This document shows, in pieces, positions 1-7,807 of a DNA stretch of 27,598 nt. Numbering within the stretch: the stretch's first letter is position 1; the number at the start of each line of letters is the position of its first letter. The position numbers were made by a program, and so were the translations under genes. This DNA comes from Bacillota bacterium. GTDB lineage: Bacteria > Bacillota > Clostridia > Lachnospirales > Lachnospiraceae. Under the pieces are notes generated by a model. That model did no database searches. It was not told where the DNA came from and saw only the letters and a program-made list of their open reading frames with translations. The DNA is taken from positions 1-27,598 of the forward strand of contig JAEWMB010000040.1 in NCBI GenBank assembly GCA_023457255.1, in the 5' to 3' direction.

Positions 1-101
1 GAGAATGAACAATATAAAGAAAAAAATGCTGATAGCTGTGGAAAACCAGAAAATCAACAGAGAAATTTTTCAGCATATTTACTACAACTTTTTTATAACA
101 G

Positions 102-120
102 GTTCAGCCGAAGGCTGAAC
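102..120. other. Short hairpin upstream of helD
   Basis: An 8-bp perfect inverted repeat (gttcagcc / ggctgaac) encloses a 3-nt loop. It may end a gene lying to the left of the window or sit in the helD leader. No T-run follows, so a terminator role is weak. The helD reading frame stays open through here to base 1 but has no ATG, and the hairpin argues that the stretch is non-coding. Confidence 0.35.
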
Positions 121-150
121 TGTAACGAATTCTTTACAGAAAGGAAATCA

Positions 151-2379
151 GTGTACAAAAAAATCGAAAACGTTGCGTTTGGGTTGCAGATGGAAGAAGA
201 AATAGGCTGTTGTATATCTAGTTTGCACAGCCTCATGCGTATAAATAGTGCGCAGAATGGAGGAGAGATAGAATTGGATTGTTATAGCAGAGAGTATGAA
301 GAGCAGCATTTGAAAGAATGTGTCAGCGTAATCGAGCAAAATATTGAGAAATATGCAGCGCAGGAAGCAATTCTTGCGGGTGATATTAAAGAAATGTATG
401 ATCATTATCACGATGACAGCCCGGAGATTTATACCGAGTTATCGAATGCTATGACCATGCATAAAAGTATTAAGATGGCACTTAACAAAAATCGTAAGGC
501 ACTGCAAAAGCCTTATTTTGGGCGAATTGATTATCTGGATCATGAAGATGACAAAAAGAGTTCCTTGTATTTAGGAAAGCATGGTGTTATGAAAAGTGCT
601 ACCGAAATTGAAGTAGTCGACTGGAGAGCACCGATTTCCAGTATCTATTACGAAAGTGAAGTGGGTGAATGTAATTATAGGGTTCCAGAAGGGGAATTAA
701 GAGAAATAACACTGAACTTAAAGCGGACTTATGAAGTAGAGAAAGATAAATTGCTGGATTTTTATGATTCTGAAGTTGTAGCGAATGATGAGTTGTTAAC
801 GAAATATCTGGCTAAGAATAAAGAAGCAGTATTAGGTGAGATTATTGCAACGATACAGAAAGAGCAAAATGACATTATAAGACAATCCCCCTTTCATAAT
901 GTGGTCGTACAAGGGGTTGCCGGAAGCGGAAAAACTACGGTTGCAATGCACCGTATTTCTTATATTTTATACAATTATCAGGAGAAATTCCAACCCAAGG
1001 AGTTCTTCGTTATAGGAAGTAACCGAATCTTACTTGATTATATTACTAGTGTATTGCCGGATCTTGATGTATATGGAATCAATCAAATGACTTTAGAGCA
1101 ATTCTTCCTATTCTTATTAGAAGAAGAAATTATGGAAGAAAAATATAAAATAATATCACACAATCAAAGAAAGAATAAAGAATTTAAAAAATTTGCGGAA
1201 CGAAAAGGATCCTTGTCCTACCTTAGCGAGCTGGAAATGTATTTATGCCGGAAGGAAAAAGAAATAATTCCAAGAAAAACAGTAGTTTATGAGGAGGCCG
1301 TTCTTTTCTCAGAAGAAGCGTTTGATGATTTTATGAAGAATAATCAGAGGTGGTCGGCACATGCAAAAATCACGATGTTAAATGAAAGAGCATTAAATAA
1401 AATTAAGAACTACTTTACGGGCAGAGATTATGAGTATGAGAAGGAAGAGAGAAAAGCAGCGATAAAGCAATATAACAATTATTACGGTCCAAAGAAATGG
1501 AAGTATTCAATCATCACACTCTATCAGGAATTTCTACAGTGGATGCTCTTAAGGACGGAGGGAGAGGAACAGCTAGGCATCAAGGATTGTATCTTAGCTC
1601 TTAGCAAGAAAGAGGTTGATGTATACGATTTGGCAGCGTTATTATATATCAAACGGCGAATGGTGCTCACCGAGGAGCTAGAAGATGCAAAACATGTTGT
1701 AGTGGATGAGGCGCAGGATTATGGTGCTATGGTATTTGGTGTTTTACGATATGTATTACCGCGGTGCACCTTTACAGTGATGGGGGATGTCTCTCAGAAT
1801 ATTAATTATGATTCTGGTATGAATGATTGGGAAGTTCTAAAGCAAAAGGTATTTAACAAGGACAGGGATACCTTTGGCGTGTTGGCAAAAAGCTATCGTA
1901 ATACCATCGAAATCTCAAATTACGCAGCCAGTATCTTAGCACATTGCTCGTTTCCGACGTATCAAGTAGAACCAATTATCCGGCATGGAGTTATGGTTGC
2001 AAAACATCAAGTGTTGGAGGAATCGGAAATGGTGTCAAGTGCGGTAACTATGATTAAGTCCTGGCAGGCAAATGGCTATGATACTATCGCAATCATCTGT
2101 AAGGATAGTGAGAGTTCGGGAAAAGTTAGCAAACTTCTTAGTAAAGAGTTGGCGGTGATGGAAGGAAGTCTTGAAAATGCAGTATTTTCAAAAGGAATTA
2201 TGGTGCTTCCGATTCAATTAACAAAAGGTCTCGAATTTGATACGGTTCTGTTGTGGAACCCTAATAAGGAGAACTATGAAAAGAATGATGCGAATGCAAA
2301 GCTGCTTTATGTAGCTGCAACAAGAGCTTTGCATGAGTTGACAATGGTTTATCGGAACAAGCTGTCTGAATTACTATAA
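151..2379 (+). CDS. helD: HelD-like superfamily 1 helicase / RNA polymerase recycling factor
   Basis: This 742-residue UvrD/Rep-like SF1 ATPase is close in length to Bacillus HelD (about 774 aa). Known HelD proteins bind RNA polymerase and use ATP to free it from DNA and nucleic acids. Visible motifs are Walker A GVAGSGKT (residues 255-262), Walker B DEAQD (519-523), a GLEFD motif (693-697) and the arginine-finger motif VAATRA (721-726). The N-terminal 200 residues are charged and helical, as expected for the HelD coiled-coil arm. The start chosen is GTG at 151, preceded by AAAGGAA. The frame is open upstream to base 1 without an ATG, so an upstream start outside the window cannot be excluded, and ATG at 190 is another option. 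Assignment to HelD rather than another SF1 helicase rests on length and overall layout. Confidence 0.85.
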   Translation: MYKKIENVAFGLQMEEEIGCCISSLHSLMRINSAQNGGEIELDCYSREYEEQHLKECVSVIEQNIEKYAAQEAILAGDIKEMYDHYHDDSPEIYTELSNAMTMHKSIKMALNKNRKALQKPYFGRIDYLDHEDDKKSSLYLGKHGVMKSATEIEVVDWRAPISSIYYESEVGECNYRVPEGELREITLNLKRTYEVEKDKLLDFYDSEVVANDELLTKYLAKNKEAVLGEIIATIQKEQNDIIRQSPFHNVVVQGVAGSGKTTVAMHRISYILYNYQEKFQPKEFFVIGSNRILLDYITSVLPDLDVYGINQMTLEQFFLFLLEEEIMEEKYKIISHNQRKNKEFKKFAERKGSLSYLSELEMYLCRKEKEIIPRKTVVYEEAVLFSEEAFDDFMKNNQRWSAHAKITMLNERALNKIKNYFTGRDYEYEKEERKAAIKQYNNYYGPKKWKYSIITLYQEFLQWMLLRTEGEEQLGIKDCILALSKKEVDVYDLAALLYIKRRMVLTEELEDAKHVVVDEAQDYGAMVFGVLRYVLPRCTFTVMGDVSQNINYDSGMNDWEVLKQKVFNKDRDTFGVLAKSYRNTIEISNYAASILAHCSFPTYQVEPIIRHGVMVAKHQVLEESEMVSSAVTMIKSWQANGYDTIAIICKDSESSGKVSKLLSKELAVMEGSLENAVFSKGIMVLPIQLTKGLEFDTVLLWNPNKENYEKNDANAKLLYVAATRALHELTMVYRNKLSELL

Positions 2380-2423
2380 GTAACAAGAACGGGCACAAGT
2401 GGATAAATAAGTTAAATAAGTAA

Positions 2424-2491
2424 GCATAATGACCTTTATTCTCAGACGAAAAAATAATGATTCGTTTGAATAGGGTAATAGGTCATTATGC
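2424..2491. terminator. Long hairpin, likely bidirectional terminator between helD and collagen-like gene 1
   Basis: A perfect 12-bp inverted repeat (gcataatgacct / aggtcattatgc) encloses a second inner stem (tcagacgaa / ttcgtttga). It lies between the convergent ends of helD and the first collagen-like gene. There is no strong T-run, but the placement suits transcription termination in both directions. Part of the stem sequence, aatgaccttta, recurs almost unchanged at about 2508-2518. Confidence 0.6.
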
Positions 2492-2515
2492 CTTATCGTT
2501 TAATCAGAATGACCT

Positions 2516-3382
2516 TTAGTTAAGTCGTATTATCATTAGAGAAGCTCCTGCGCCGGATAATAAGCTTACAGTAAGAGGAAGTAATATACTCTGGTTAATA
2601 AGTTGTAAGCTGATAGTACTTCCTGCACTTAGACTGATATCAATGGAGCTTGAGAAGCTGGATAAACTAAGCAGAGGCAGTACAGTGGAAGCGGTATTAC
2701 CAACGCCATTGATTAACAGTCTTGTTCCGGTTAATATGGCAGCAGTAGTATTCACATGATAGGAGACACGGTATAATCCTGCTGTATTTACCATAAATAC
2801 AGTATTTGAATTCATTGCGACAATATCAGGAGATAGCAATTGTGCGTTTGGAAGTGAGATAGACCGCTGGGTATTTGCAGGTATCAATAGTATACTGCCG
2901 CTTGAATTTGCAGCAAAACCAGCAGTCGTCGTCGTTGATATGGATGCAAATGCACCGGTAGGCCCAGTAGGCCCAGTTGCCCCAAGTGTTCCGCTAGTTC
3001 CAGCCGCACCGGTAGGCCCGGTAGGCCCGGTAGGTCCGGTAGCGGCACCGGTGGCACCGGCAGGTCCAGTAGGCCCGGTAGGACCTTGAATCGTTGGGGA
3101 AGTGATAGCAAGATTAAGTTTAGCATTCTGCAGATACTGAAGTTCCATCGCACTGCTAAGTAAGTTAGCTACACTTTCATTTGCATCTAATACGTCTTGA
3201 AGGGTTGCATTTCCACCTGTTAAACCGGGGGCGGTGCCTAGTATAAATTGTAGTTTTTCCCCTTCCGCATTTAGAATATGGCTTAAGCCTAGTTCCTGCA
3301 TGGAGATGGAGGTTATTACTTGATTTAGAACATCCTCACGTGTTAGGGTTGCGGATGTATCGGGGTAATTTGGTATTGACAT
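2516..3382 (-). CDS. Collagen-like exosporium-type protein 1 (N-domain, short G-X-Y region, BclA-like C-domain)
   Basis: The protein has 288 residues in three parts. Residues 1-99 form a helical N-domain with the block TREDVLN...SISMQELGLSHILNAEGEKLQ, which is shared with two neighbouring genes. Residues 100-143 are a collagen-like stretch rich in GPT triplets, with a four-residue interruption near residue 113 (GAAT). Residues 144-288 look like the BclA-C/TNF-like jelly roll, including GLYRVSYHVNTTA and the C-terminal SLMIIRL. Proteins of this layout form glycosylated filaments on spores or cell surfaces, with the C-domain driving trimer formation. The start has a near-perfect ribosome site, GGAGGTGAC. 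The upstream paralogue ends 14 bases away on the same strand, so the two are probably one transcript. No signal peptide is seen, as expected for a mother-cell-made spore protein. Confidence 0.85.
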   Translation of the reverse strand: MSIPNYPDTSATLTREDVLNQVITSISMQELGLSHILNAEGEKLQFILGTAPGLTGGNATLQDVLDANESVANLLSSAMELQYLQNAKLNLAITSPTIQGPTGPTGPAGATGAATGPTGPTGPTGAAGTSGTLGATGPTGPTGAFASISTTTTAGFAANSSGSILLIPANTQRSISLPNAQLLSPDIVAMNSNTVFMVNTAGLYRVSYHVNTTAAILTGTRLLINGVGNTASTVLPLLSLSSFSSSIDISLSAGSTISLQLINQSILLPLTVSLLSGAGASLMIIRLN

Positions 3383-3396
3383 AAGTCACCTCCTAT

Positions 3397-4242
3397 TTAA
3401 CTTAAGCGTATAATCATTAAAGATGCGCCTTGGGAATTGGCCATTAAGGTTACCGTTGTTAATAGACCAAAGAGTTGTAAGGATACAACCTGACCTGCAT
3501 TTAAATCCAATAATATCTCATTTGAGAAACTTGCAAGACCTATAAGTGGTAAAATTTGAGACGCCGGTACGGGAGTCGTATCGACAGTAATTCTTGTTCC
3601 GGCCAGCACGGAAGCGGTAGTATTGACATGATAGGAAATTCGGTAACGCCCGGCAGTGTTTACTGTAACTAAAGTATTTGTACCGTCAATTGTGATATTA
3701 GAAGAAAAGAGCTGATTATTTGGTAAAGGAATATTAGTGCCGCCTGCAATAACACTAATGGCAGCATTGGTTGTATTATCTGCATAAAATTGTGTGCTGG
3801 TGTAGTTTAGACCAGCAGGCCCGGTGGGTCCGATAGCACCATTTATTCCATTGGTACCAGCAGAACCGGTCGGCCCGGTCGGTCCGGCAGGTCCAGTCGG
3901 TCCTCCGGGATCACCGGCAGCACCGGCAGGTCCGGTCGGTCCGGTAGCACCGGTTAGAGGGGATGCCGTTAAAGCAGTCTGTAGTTTTGCTTTATATAAA
4001 AGTTCATTTTGGCTAATCGCATCAAGAGTAGATTTTACACTATCATTTGCTGCGAGAACGTCGGCGACGGTAGCAGGAGGGCTTGGCATCCCCGGCAGAG
4101 TACCCAGCACATACTGTAATTTTTCTCCTTCCGCATTGATAATATGGCTTAATCCTAGTTCTTCCATTGCTATGGAGGAGATAATCTGATTTACGGATTC
4201 CTCCCTTGTTATTGAAGTTGACGGAAATGTTGGTTGTGACAT
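3397..4242 (-). CDS. Collagen-like exosporium-type protein 2
   Basis: The protein has 281 residues and is a clear paralogue of the next gene downstream, over both the N-domain (ITREESVNQIISSIAMEELG, LSHIINAEGEKLQYVLG) and the C-domain (GRYRISYHVNTTA, ending SLMIIRLS). Its collagen-like stretch spans about residues 98-144, with a phase slip at DPGGPTG. The frame is open upstream to ATG 4362, but I place the start at ATG 4242: the sequence before it reads GGAG with an 8-nt spacer, and MSQP there matches the MSIP/MSLP starts of the paralogues. It is probably the first gene of a two-gene spore-surface operon. An exosporium location is inferred from the family; the layout is directly visible. Confidence 0.85.
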   Translation of the reverse strand: MSQPTFPSTSITREESVNQIISSIAMEELGLSHIINAEGEKLQYVLGTLPGMPSPPATVADVLAANDSVKSTLDAISQNELLYKAKLQTALTASPLTGATGPTGPAGAAGDPGGPTGPAGPTGPTGSAGTNGINGAIGPTGPAGLNYTSTQFYADNTTNAAISVIAGGTNIPLPNNQLFSSNITIDGTNTLVTVNTAGRYRISYHVNTTASVLAGTRITVDTTPVPASQILPLIGLASFSNEILLDLNAGQVVSLQLFGLLTTVTLMANSQGASLMIIRLS

Positions 4243-4269
4243 TAGTGATGCTCCGAATCGCTTTTCTAG

Positions 4270-4278
4270 TATTATATG
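4270..4278 (-). promoter_or_regulatory. Candidate sigma-K-like or sigma-A -10 element for the collagen-like operon
   Basis: On the minus strand the sequence reads CATATAATA, 28 bases upstream of the chosen start of collagen-like gene 2. It fits the late mother-cell sigma-K -10 pattern CATANNNTA, with an AC dinucleotide 15 bases further upstream. It also contains a perfect sigma-A -10 (TATAAT), although no good TTGACA lies at the right distance. Late sporulation control would suit the product, but the site is only a candidate. Confidence 0.35.
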
Positions 4279-4442
4279 AGGGATTAAGAAAGAGTAGATT
4301 GAAATTTGGGGAAAATCATCACCAAAATTGAGGCATAAATCGACGATATTATCATGTTTCACTTTGAATTAACATAAAATGAATCCATAAGAGTGTGGAA
4401 GCTATCCTTTCGCAGGTTTGATAGTAATAAAGGAGCGTAGAT

Positions 4443-5354
4443 ATGTCATTACCGGATTTTTCAAAGCTTGATATGAATTTAACCAGAGATAAGGTACTTG
4501 ATATGTTATTAACTTCCATTGCCATGGAAGAATTTAGCCTGAGTCATATTATGAATGCAGAAGGGGAGAAAATACAGTATATACTAAAGAAACTTGAAGA
4601 GACTGACCCATGTCGTGTACATATAAAAGAAGTCTTAGAGGTAAATAAAAGCGTAGAATCTTTAATGGGCGTTTTAATGGAAATCCAGATGCTATTAAAA
4701 AATAAAATGAATGCAGTAATTGAGGTAATGGGAAGTGATTTAGGTCCCACAGGTCCCAAAGGTGCTACCGGACCCAAGGGTCCAATCGGTCCAAGGGGAG
4801 AAAGGGGTGCAAGTGGGCCAATGGGACCAGGAGGACAAAAAGGAGACCGTGGTGAACGGGGACCAACGGGACCAAAAGGTGAGAGAGGGCCATGCGGAGA
4901 AGTATACGCACCTTCTTTTCTTTATCTGGTAGAAAAAAATGCTGGATTTATTTGGAATAATAACTGCAAGATGGCATGGAAATGCTGTGTGCAGAACGGT
5001 TGTGATATTTTTTTAGATCCCTGTGATGAGGTGTCGGTAGAGCTGAGGCCGAATGGTTTTTACATAATCTCCCTATCAATTGAAATTGGCTGTATGGATT
5101 TTCGCCTAAGAAAATCCATGATGGCTCAATTGTGTTATGAATATCAGAATCGAATAGTATCCGTGTTTCAAATAGAACCCTCCGGTTTTTGCGGTAATTC
5201 CGGAAATAATATTTTTGATACTCATAACTATATGATTTCCACATGTGGTTTTGAAGAAAATATCCGACTTTTTGTAGTTCTAAAAACAAATACTCCCGGA
5301 AAGGTTCTCCACTCAAGGTTTTATGTTGCTGAGACTCCGATTTCAAACGGTTAA
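4443..5354 (+). CDS. Collagen-like protein 3 with charged, animal-like triplets and Cys-rich C-domain
   Basis: The protein has 303 residues. The N-domain (1-100) matches the two divergent collagen-like genes (LTRDKVLDMLLTSIAMEEFS, LSHIMNAEGEKIQ). Residues 101-153 are 17 uninterrupted G-X-Y triplets plus GE. Unlike its neighbours, the triplets are rich in charged residues (GPK, GER, GDR, GQK), and the last full triplet is GPC. The C-domain (about 154-303) differs from the BclA-like domain of the others and is rich in Cys, including a CC pair. The gene is divergent from the collagen operon, with about 200 bases between starts, and has the ribosome site AAAGGAG. A structural surface or spore-coat role is inferred from the layout. 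The C-domain matches no family I recognise. Confidence 0.8.
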   Translation: MSLPDFSKLDMNLTRDKVLDMLLTSIAMEEFSLSHIMNAEGEKIQYILKKLEETDPCRVHIKEVLEVNKSVESLMGVLMEIQMLLKNKMNAVIEVMGSDLGPTGPKGATGPKGPIGPRGERGASGPMGPGGQKGDRGERGPTGPKGERGPCGEVYAPSFLYLVEKNAGFIWNNNCKMAWKCCVQNGCDIFLDPCDEVSVELRPNGFYIISLSIEIGCMDFRLRKSMMAQLCYEYQNRIVSVFQIEPSGFCGNSGNNIFDTHNYMISTCGFEENIRLFVVLKTNTPGKVLHSRFYVAETPISNG

Positions 5355-5389
5355 TCAGAGGACGTGATCCGGAAAGGTGGAAAAAGGGC

Positions 5390-5417
5390 TTGAAAAAAAT
5401 AACCAATTCTATATACT
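5390..5417 (+). promoter_or_regulatory. Sigma-A-type promoter for the ABC exporter operon
   Basis: The -35 TTGAAA (5390-5395) and -10 TATACT (5412-5417) are separated by 16 bases. An 8-bp perfect inverted repeat, aaccaatt (5401-5408) / aattggtt (5429-5436), overlaps the -10 and the likely start site. It could be an operator or a leader hairpin. Confidence 0.5.
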
Positions 5418-5476
5418 GAAATTGACTAAATTGGTTGTGTCCTTGAAAAAAAGGTGCAAGGGGAAGGAGTATTTAA

Positions 5477-6370
5477 ATGAAAGTAATTGAAGTGGACCAT
5501 ATCACCAAAGACTATGGTAACCGGAAAGGGGTATTCGATGTATCTTTTTTTGTTGAAAAAGGAGAGATTGTCGGCTTTCTCGGACCCAATGGTGCGGGAA
5601 AGACGACTACGATACGCCAGTTAATGGGGTTTTTACATCCAGATCAAGGGAAAGTATCGATACTTAAAATGGACTGTTTTGAGCAAGCAAGTATTATTCA
5701 GGAGAGCTTAGGATATTTACCAGGTGAAATTACCTTTATGGAAGAGATGACAGGGTTGGAGTTTCTTCATTTTGTAGCTAAAATGAAGAAAATGAAGGAT
5801 TTTTCTTATGCAGAGAGTCTGATGGATTATTTTGAACTTGATCCAAAAGGTAAAATAAAGAAGATGTCAAAAGGAATGAAGCAAAAGATAGGTATCGTAT
5901 GTGCTTTTATGAATCAACCGGATATCTTAATTCTTGATGAACCTACAAGTGGGCTGGATCCTCTAATGCAGAATAAATTTGTGGATTTAATATTAAAAGA
6001 AAAGAAGCGGGGTGCTACAATTTTGATGTCCTCCCATATATTTGAAGAGGTAGAAAAGACCTGCGACAGAGCTGTCATCATAAAAGAGGGAAGGATAATG
6101 GAAGATGCACAGATTGAAAAACTAAAGCATAGCAGAAAGAAAGTATATGAGATTACCTTTGCTGCGAAAGAGATGGTCACAAAGTTTGTTGAGAATTCAA
6201 TTTATAAGGAAGCAAACGTTTCAGAGAATGTGGTTACGATCAGTATGAGTGGCTCAACAGACAAATTAATCAAAACGCTTGCTGCCTATGAGATTTTAGA
6301 CCTTAATGTAAAAACCCAGTCACTAGAAGAGCTGTTTATGACTTTTTACGGAGGAAAAATCAATGATTAG
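5477..6370 (+). CDS. ABC transporter ATP-binding protein (ABC-2 exporter type)
   Basis: This 297-residue nucleotide-binding subunit should power export by the membrane protein encoded next. Walker A is GPNGAGKT (36-43). The signature is the variant MSKGMKQK (130-137), common in the antibiotic/Na+ exporter branch. Walker B is LILDEP (151-156), followed by the D-loop SGLD (158-161), with the switch His at 187 in SSHIF. A C-terminal extension of about 85 residues follows, as in the CcmA/NatA-like group. The ribosome site is GGAAGGAG. The stop overlaps the start of the permease gene, so the two are translationally coupled. The substrate cannot be read from the sequence. No regulator or sensor kinase lies alongside, so a bacitracin- or lantibiotic-type role is not specifically supported. 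Confidence 0.9.
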   Translation: MKVIEVDHITKDYGNRKGVFDVSFFVEKGEIVGFLGPNGAGKTTTIRQLMGFLHPDQGKVSILKMDCFEQASIIQESLGYLPGEITFMEEMTGLEFLHFVAKMKKMKDFSYAESLMDYFELDPKGKIKKMSKGMKQKIGIVCAFMNQPDILILDEPTSGLDPLMQNKFVDLILKEKKRGATILMSSHIFEEVEKTCDRAVIIKEGRIMEDAQIEKLKHSRKKVYEITFAAKEMVTKFVENSIYKEANVSENVVTISMSGSTDKLIKTLAAYEILDLNVKTQSLEELFMTFYGGKIND

Positions 6371-7163
6371 CAAAACATTATTTTTACGGGAAACTAAGTC
6401 AAATTATAAAATTTTACTAATTTTTCTTGCAGTGCTGACCATGTATGGTTCTATGGTAGTAGCAATGTTTGATCCAAAACTTGGAGAAAGCTTGCGGTCA
6501 ATGGCTGAGAGTATGCCTCAGATATTTTCTGCCTTTGGTATGACAAGTGTTGCAAACACTTTAATTGATTTCCTTGCCAGTTACTTATATGGTATGATAT
6601 TTATCTTTTTTCCTTTGATTTTTATCATACTTATTTCTAATCGTATTATGGCAAGGTATATCGAAAGAGGTTCCATGGCTTATCTTTTGGCAACACCTGT
6701 AAAACGCAGTACAGTTGCATTTACCGAGGCCTTCTTCTTAAGTCTTAGTTGTTTTATTCTTACTGTTTATATCACTATTCTTTGCATTATTACAAGTGCG
6801 ATACTATTTCCGGGAAATCTTGACGTAGGAAGATTTCTTATATTAAATATAGGGCTATTCGGTGTTTTTCTATGTTTTAGCGGTATCTGTTATTGTTCTA
6901 CTTGTTTATTTAGTGATTCCAAGTATCCTTATGGAATCGGAGCATCCTTGTGTGTTGTTTTTGTTCTTATTAAGATGATATCACAAGTTTCAGAAAAGGC
7001 AGATAATTTTAAATATGCAACTCCGCTAACTTTATTTGATGCGAATGGAATTATAGCCGGGGAGTCTGGTGCATATCTTGGGATAGTGAGTTTATATGCG
7101 ATTGGAATTATTTTGTATGGCATTGGAATAAGATATTTTACAAGAAGAGATTTATCAATATAA
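6363..7163 (+). CDS. ABC-2 type permease
   Basis: This 266-residue integral membrane protein has about six hydrophobic segments: one near residues 17-36, a pair around 67-100, two long ones around 120-170, one near 190-205 and the last near 235-255. The layout matches ABC-2 exporter permeases that pair as dimers with a CcmA-like ATPase. The ATG overlaps the last codons of the upstream ATPase gene by 8 bases, so the subunits are made from one message. A strong terminator follows within 35 bases. The substrate (drug, peptide, lipid or ion) is unknown. Confidence 0.85.
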   Translation: MISKTLFLRETKSNYKILLIFLAVLTMYGSMVVAMFDPKLGESLRSMAESMPQIFSAFGMTSVANTLIDFLASYLYGMIFIFFPLIFIILISNRIMARYIERGSMAYLLATPVKRSTVAFTEAFFLSLSCFILTVYITILCIITSAILFPGNLDVGRFLILNIGLFGVFLCFSGICYCSTCLFSDSKYPYGIGASLCVVFVLIKMISQVSEKADNFKYATPLTLFDANGIIAGESGAYLGIVSLYAIGIILYGIGIRYFTRRDLSI

Positions 7164-7193
7164 TTTAGAAAATAATAGAGTATACCTTTTACC

Positions 7194-7232
7194 GGGTGCT
7201 GTCTATAAAATTTAGATGGCACCCTTTTTTCT
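7194..7232 (+). terminator. Intrinsic terminator of the ABC exporter operon
   Basis: A 12-bp stem, gggtgctgtcta / tagatggcaccc (two G-U pairs), encloses a 7-nt A/T loop and is followed by six Ts. Confidence 0.9.
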
Positions 7233-7807
7233 TATACTGTCGTAAAAAGAGTTTCTTCCCTGCATTGTCTTAGGTCGGATTAATTTGGAGCAAATAGGTC
7301 GGAGAAAAATAAGAAAATGCATTTATATTCCAGGAGGGAGAGCTATGCAGGGGAAGGTAATTCATTATATTTAGGAATAAATAGTAAGATAATATAAGAA
7401 TAAAGTCATAGATAGTACAGATTATTTGTCAGAATTCATATAAATCTTGCTAAATTAATGACTGATATTATTCAATATTGATTAAAAAAGAAAAAACAAG
7501 TGGAAAGTAGATGAAAAAAATTTCAGAATCCTTGATATTTCTATGTAAAAATGGTAATATAGAGGAGAAATGACAACCTATATTTGTAATAATAGAAATT
7601 TTGAGTGTGTAAAAAGATATAGAAATGCTACTATATGTAATTAAATGTAATATCTTGATTAGATTTAGGAAATATCACCAAGTTGTATGGCAAAAAATCT
7701 GTAAAATGAGGGACAAATATCCCGAATTAAAAAATATATAGTAATAATTTGATTTATTTGGTACAATATATTTAGATTTACATAGCTTCAAGAGAGGAGA
7801 AGGTATT
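7233..7807. other. AT-rich intergenic region upstream of the chemoreceptor gene
   Basis: This 575-base stretch has no convincing long gene. It contains one striking site: AGGAGG at 7332-7337 sits exactly 7 bases before ATG 7345, which opens a frame of only nine codons (MQGKVIHYI, stop at 7372-7374). That could be a leader peptide or the stub of a lost gene. The remainder is A/T-rich with several weak TATAAT-like words, and I could not choose a promoter for the chemoreceptor among them. No flagellar sigma-28-type promoter was seen. Confidence 0.5.

Noticed and set aside
3824..4189. Plus-strand Pro/Gly/Val-rich frame over collagen-like gene 2
   Set aside because: It is antisense to the collagen triplets, has no ribosome site and no homology to a known layout.
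4948..5406. Minus-strand 152-codon frame over collagen-like gene 3
   Set aside because: It overlaps a well-supported gene, shows no family pattern and lacks a ribosome site.
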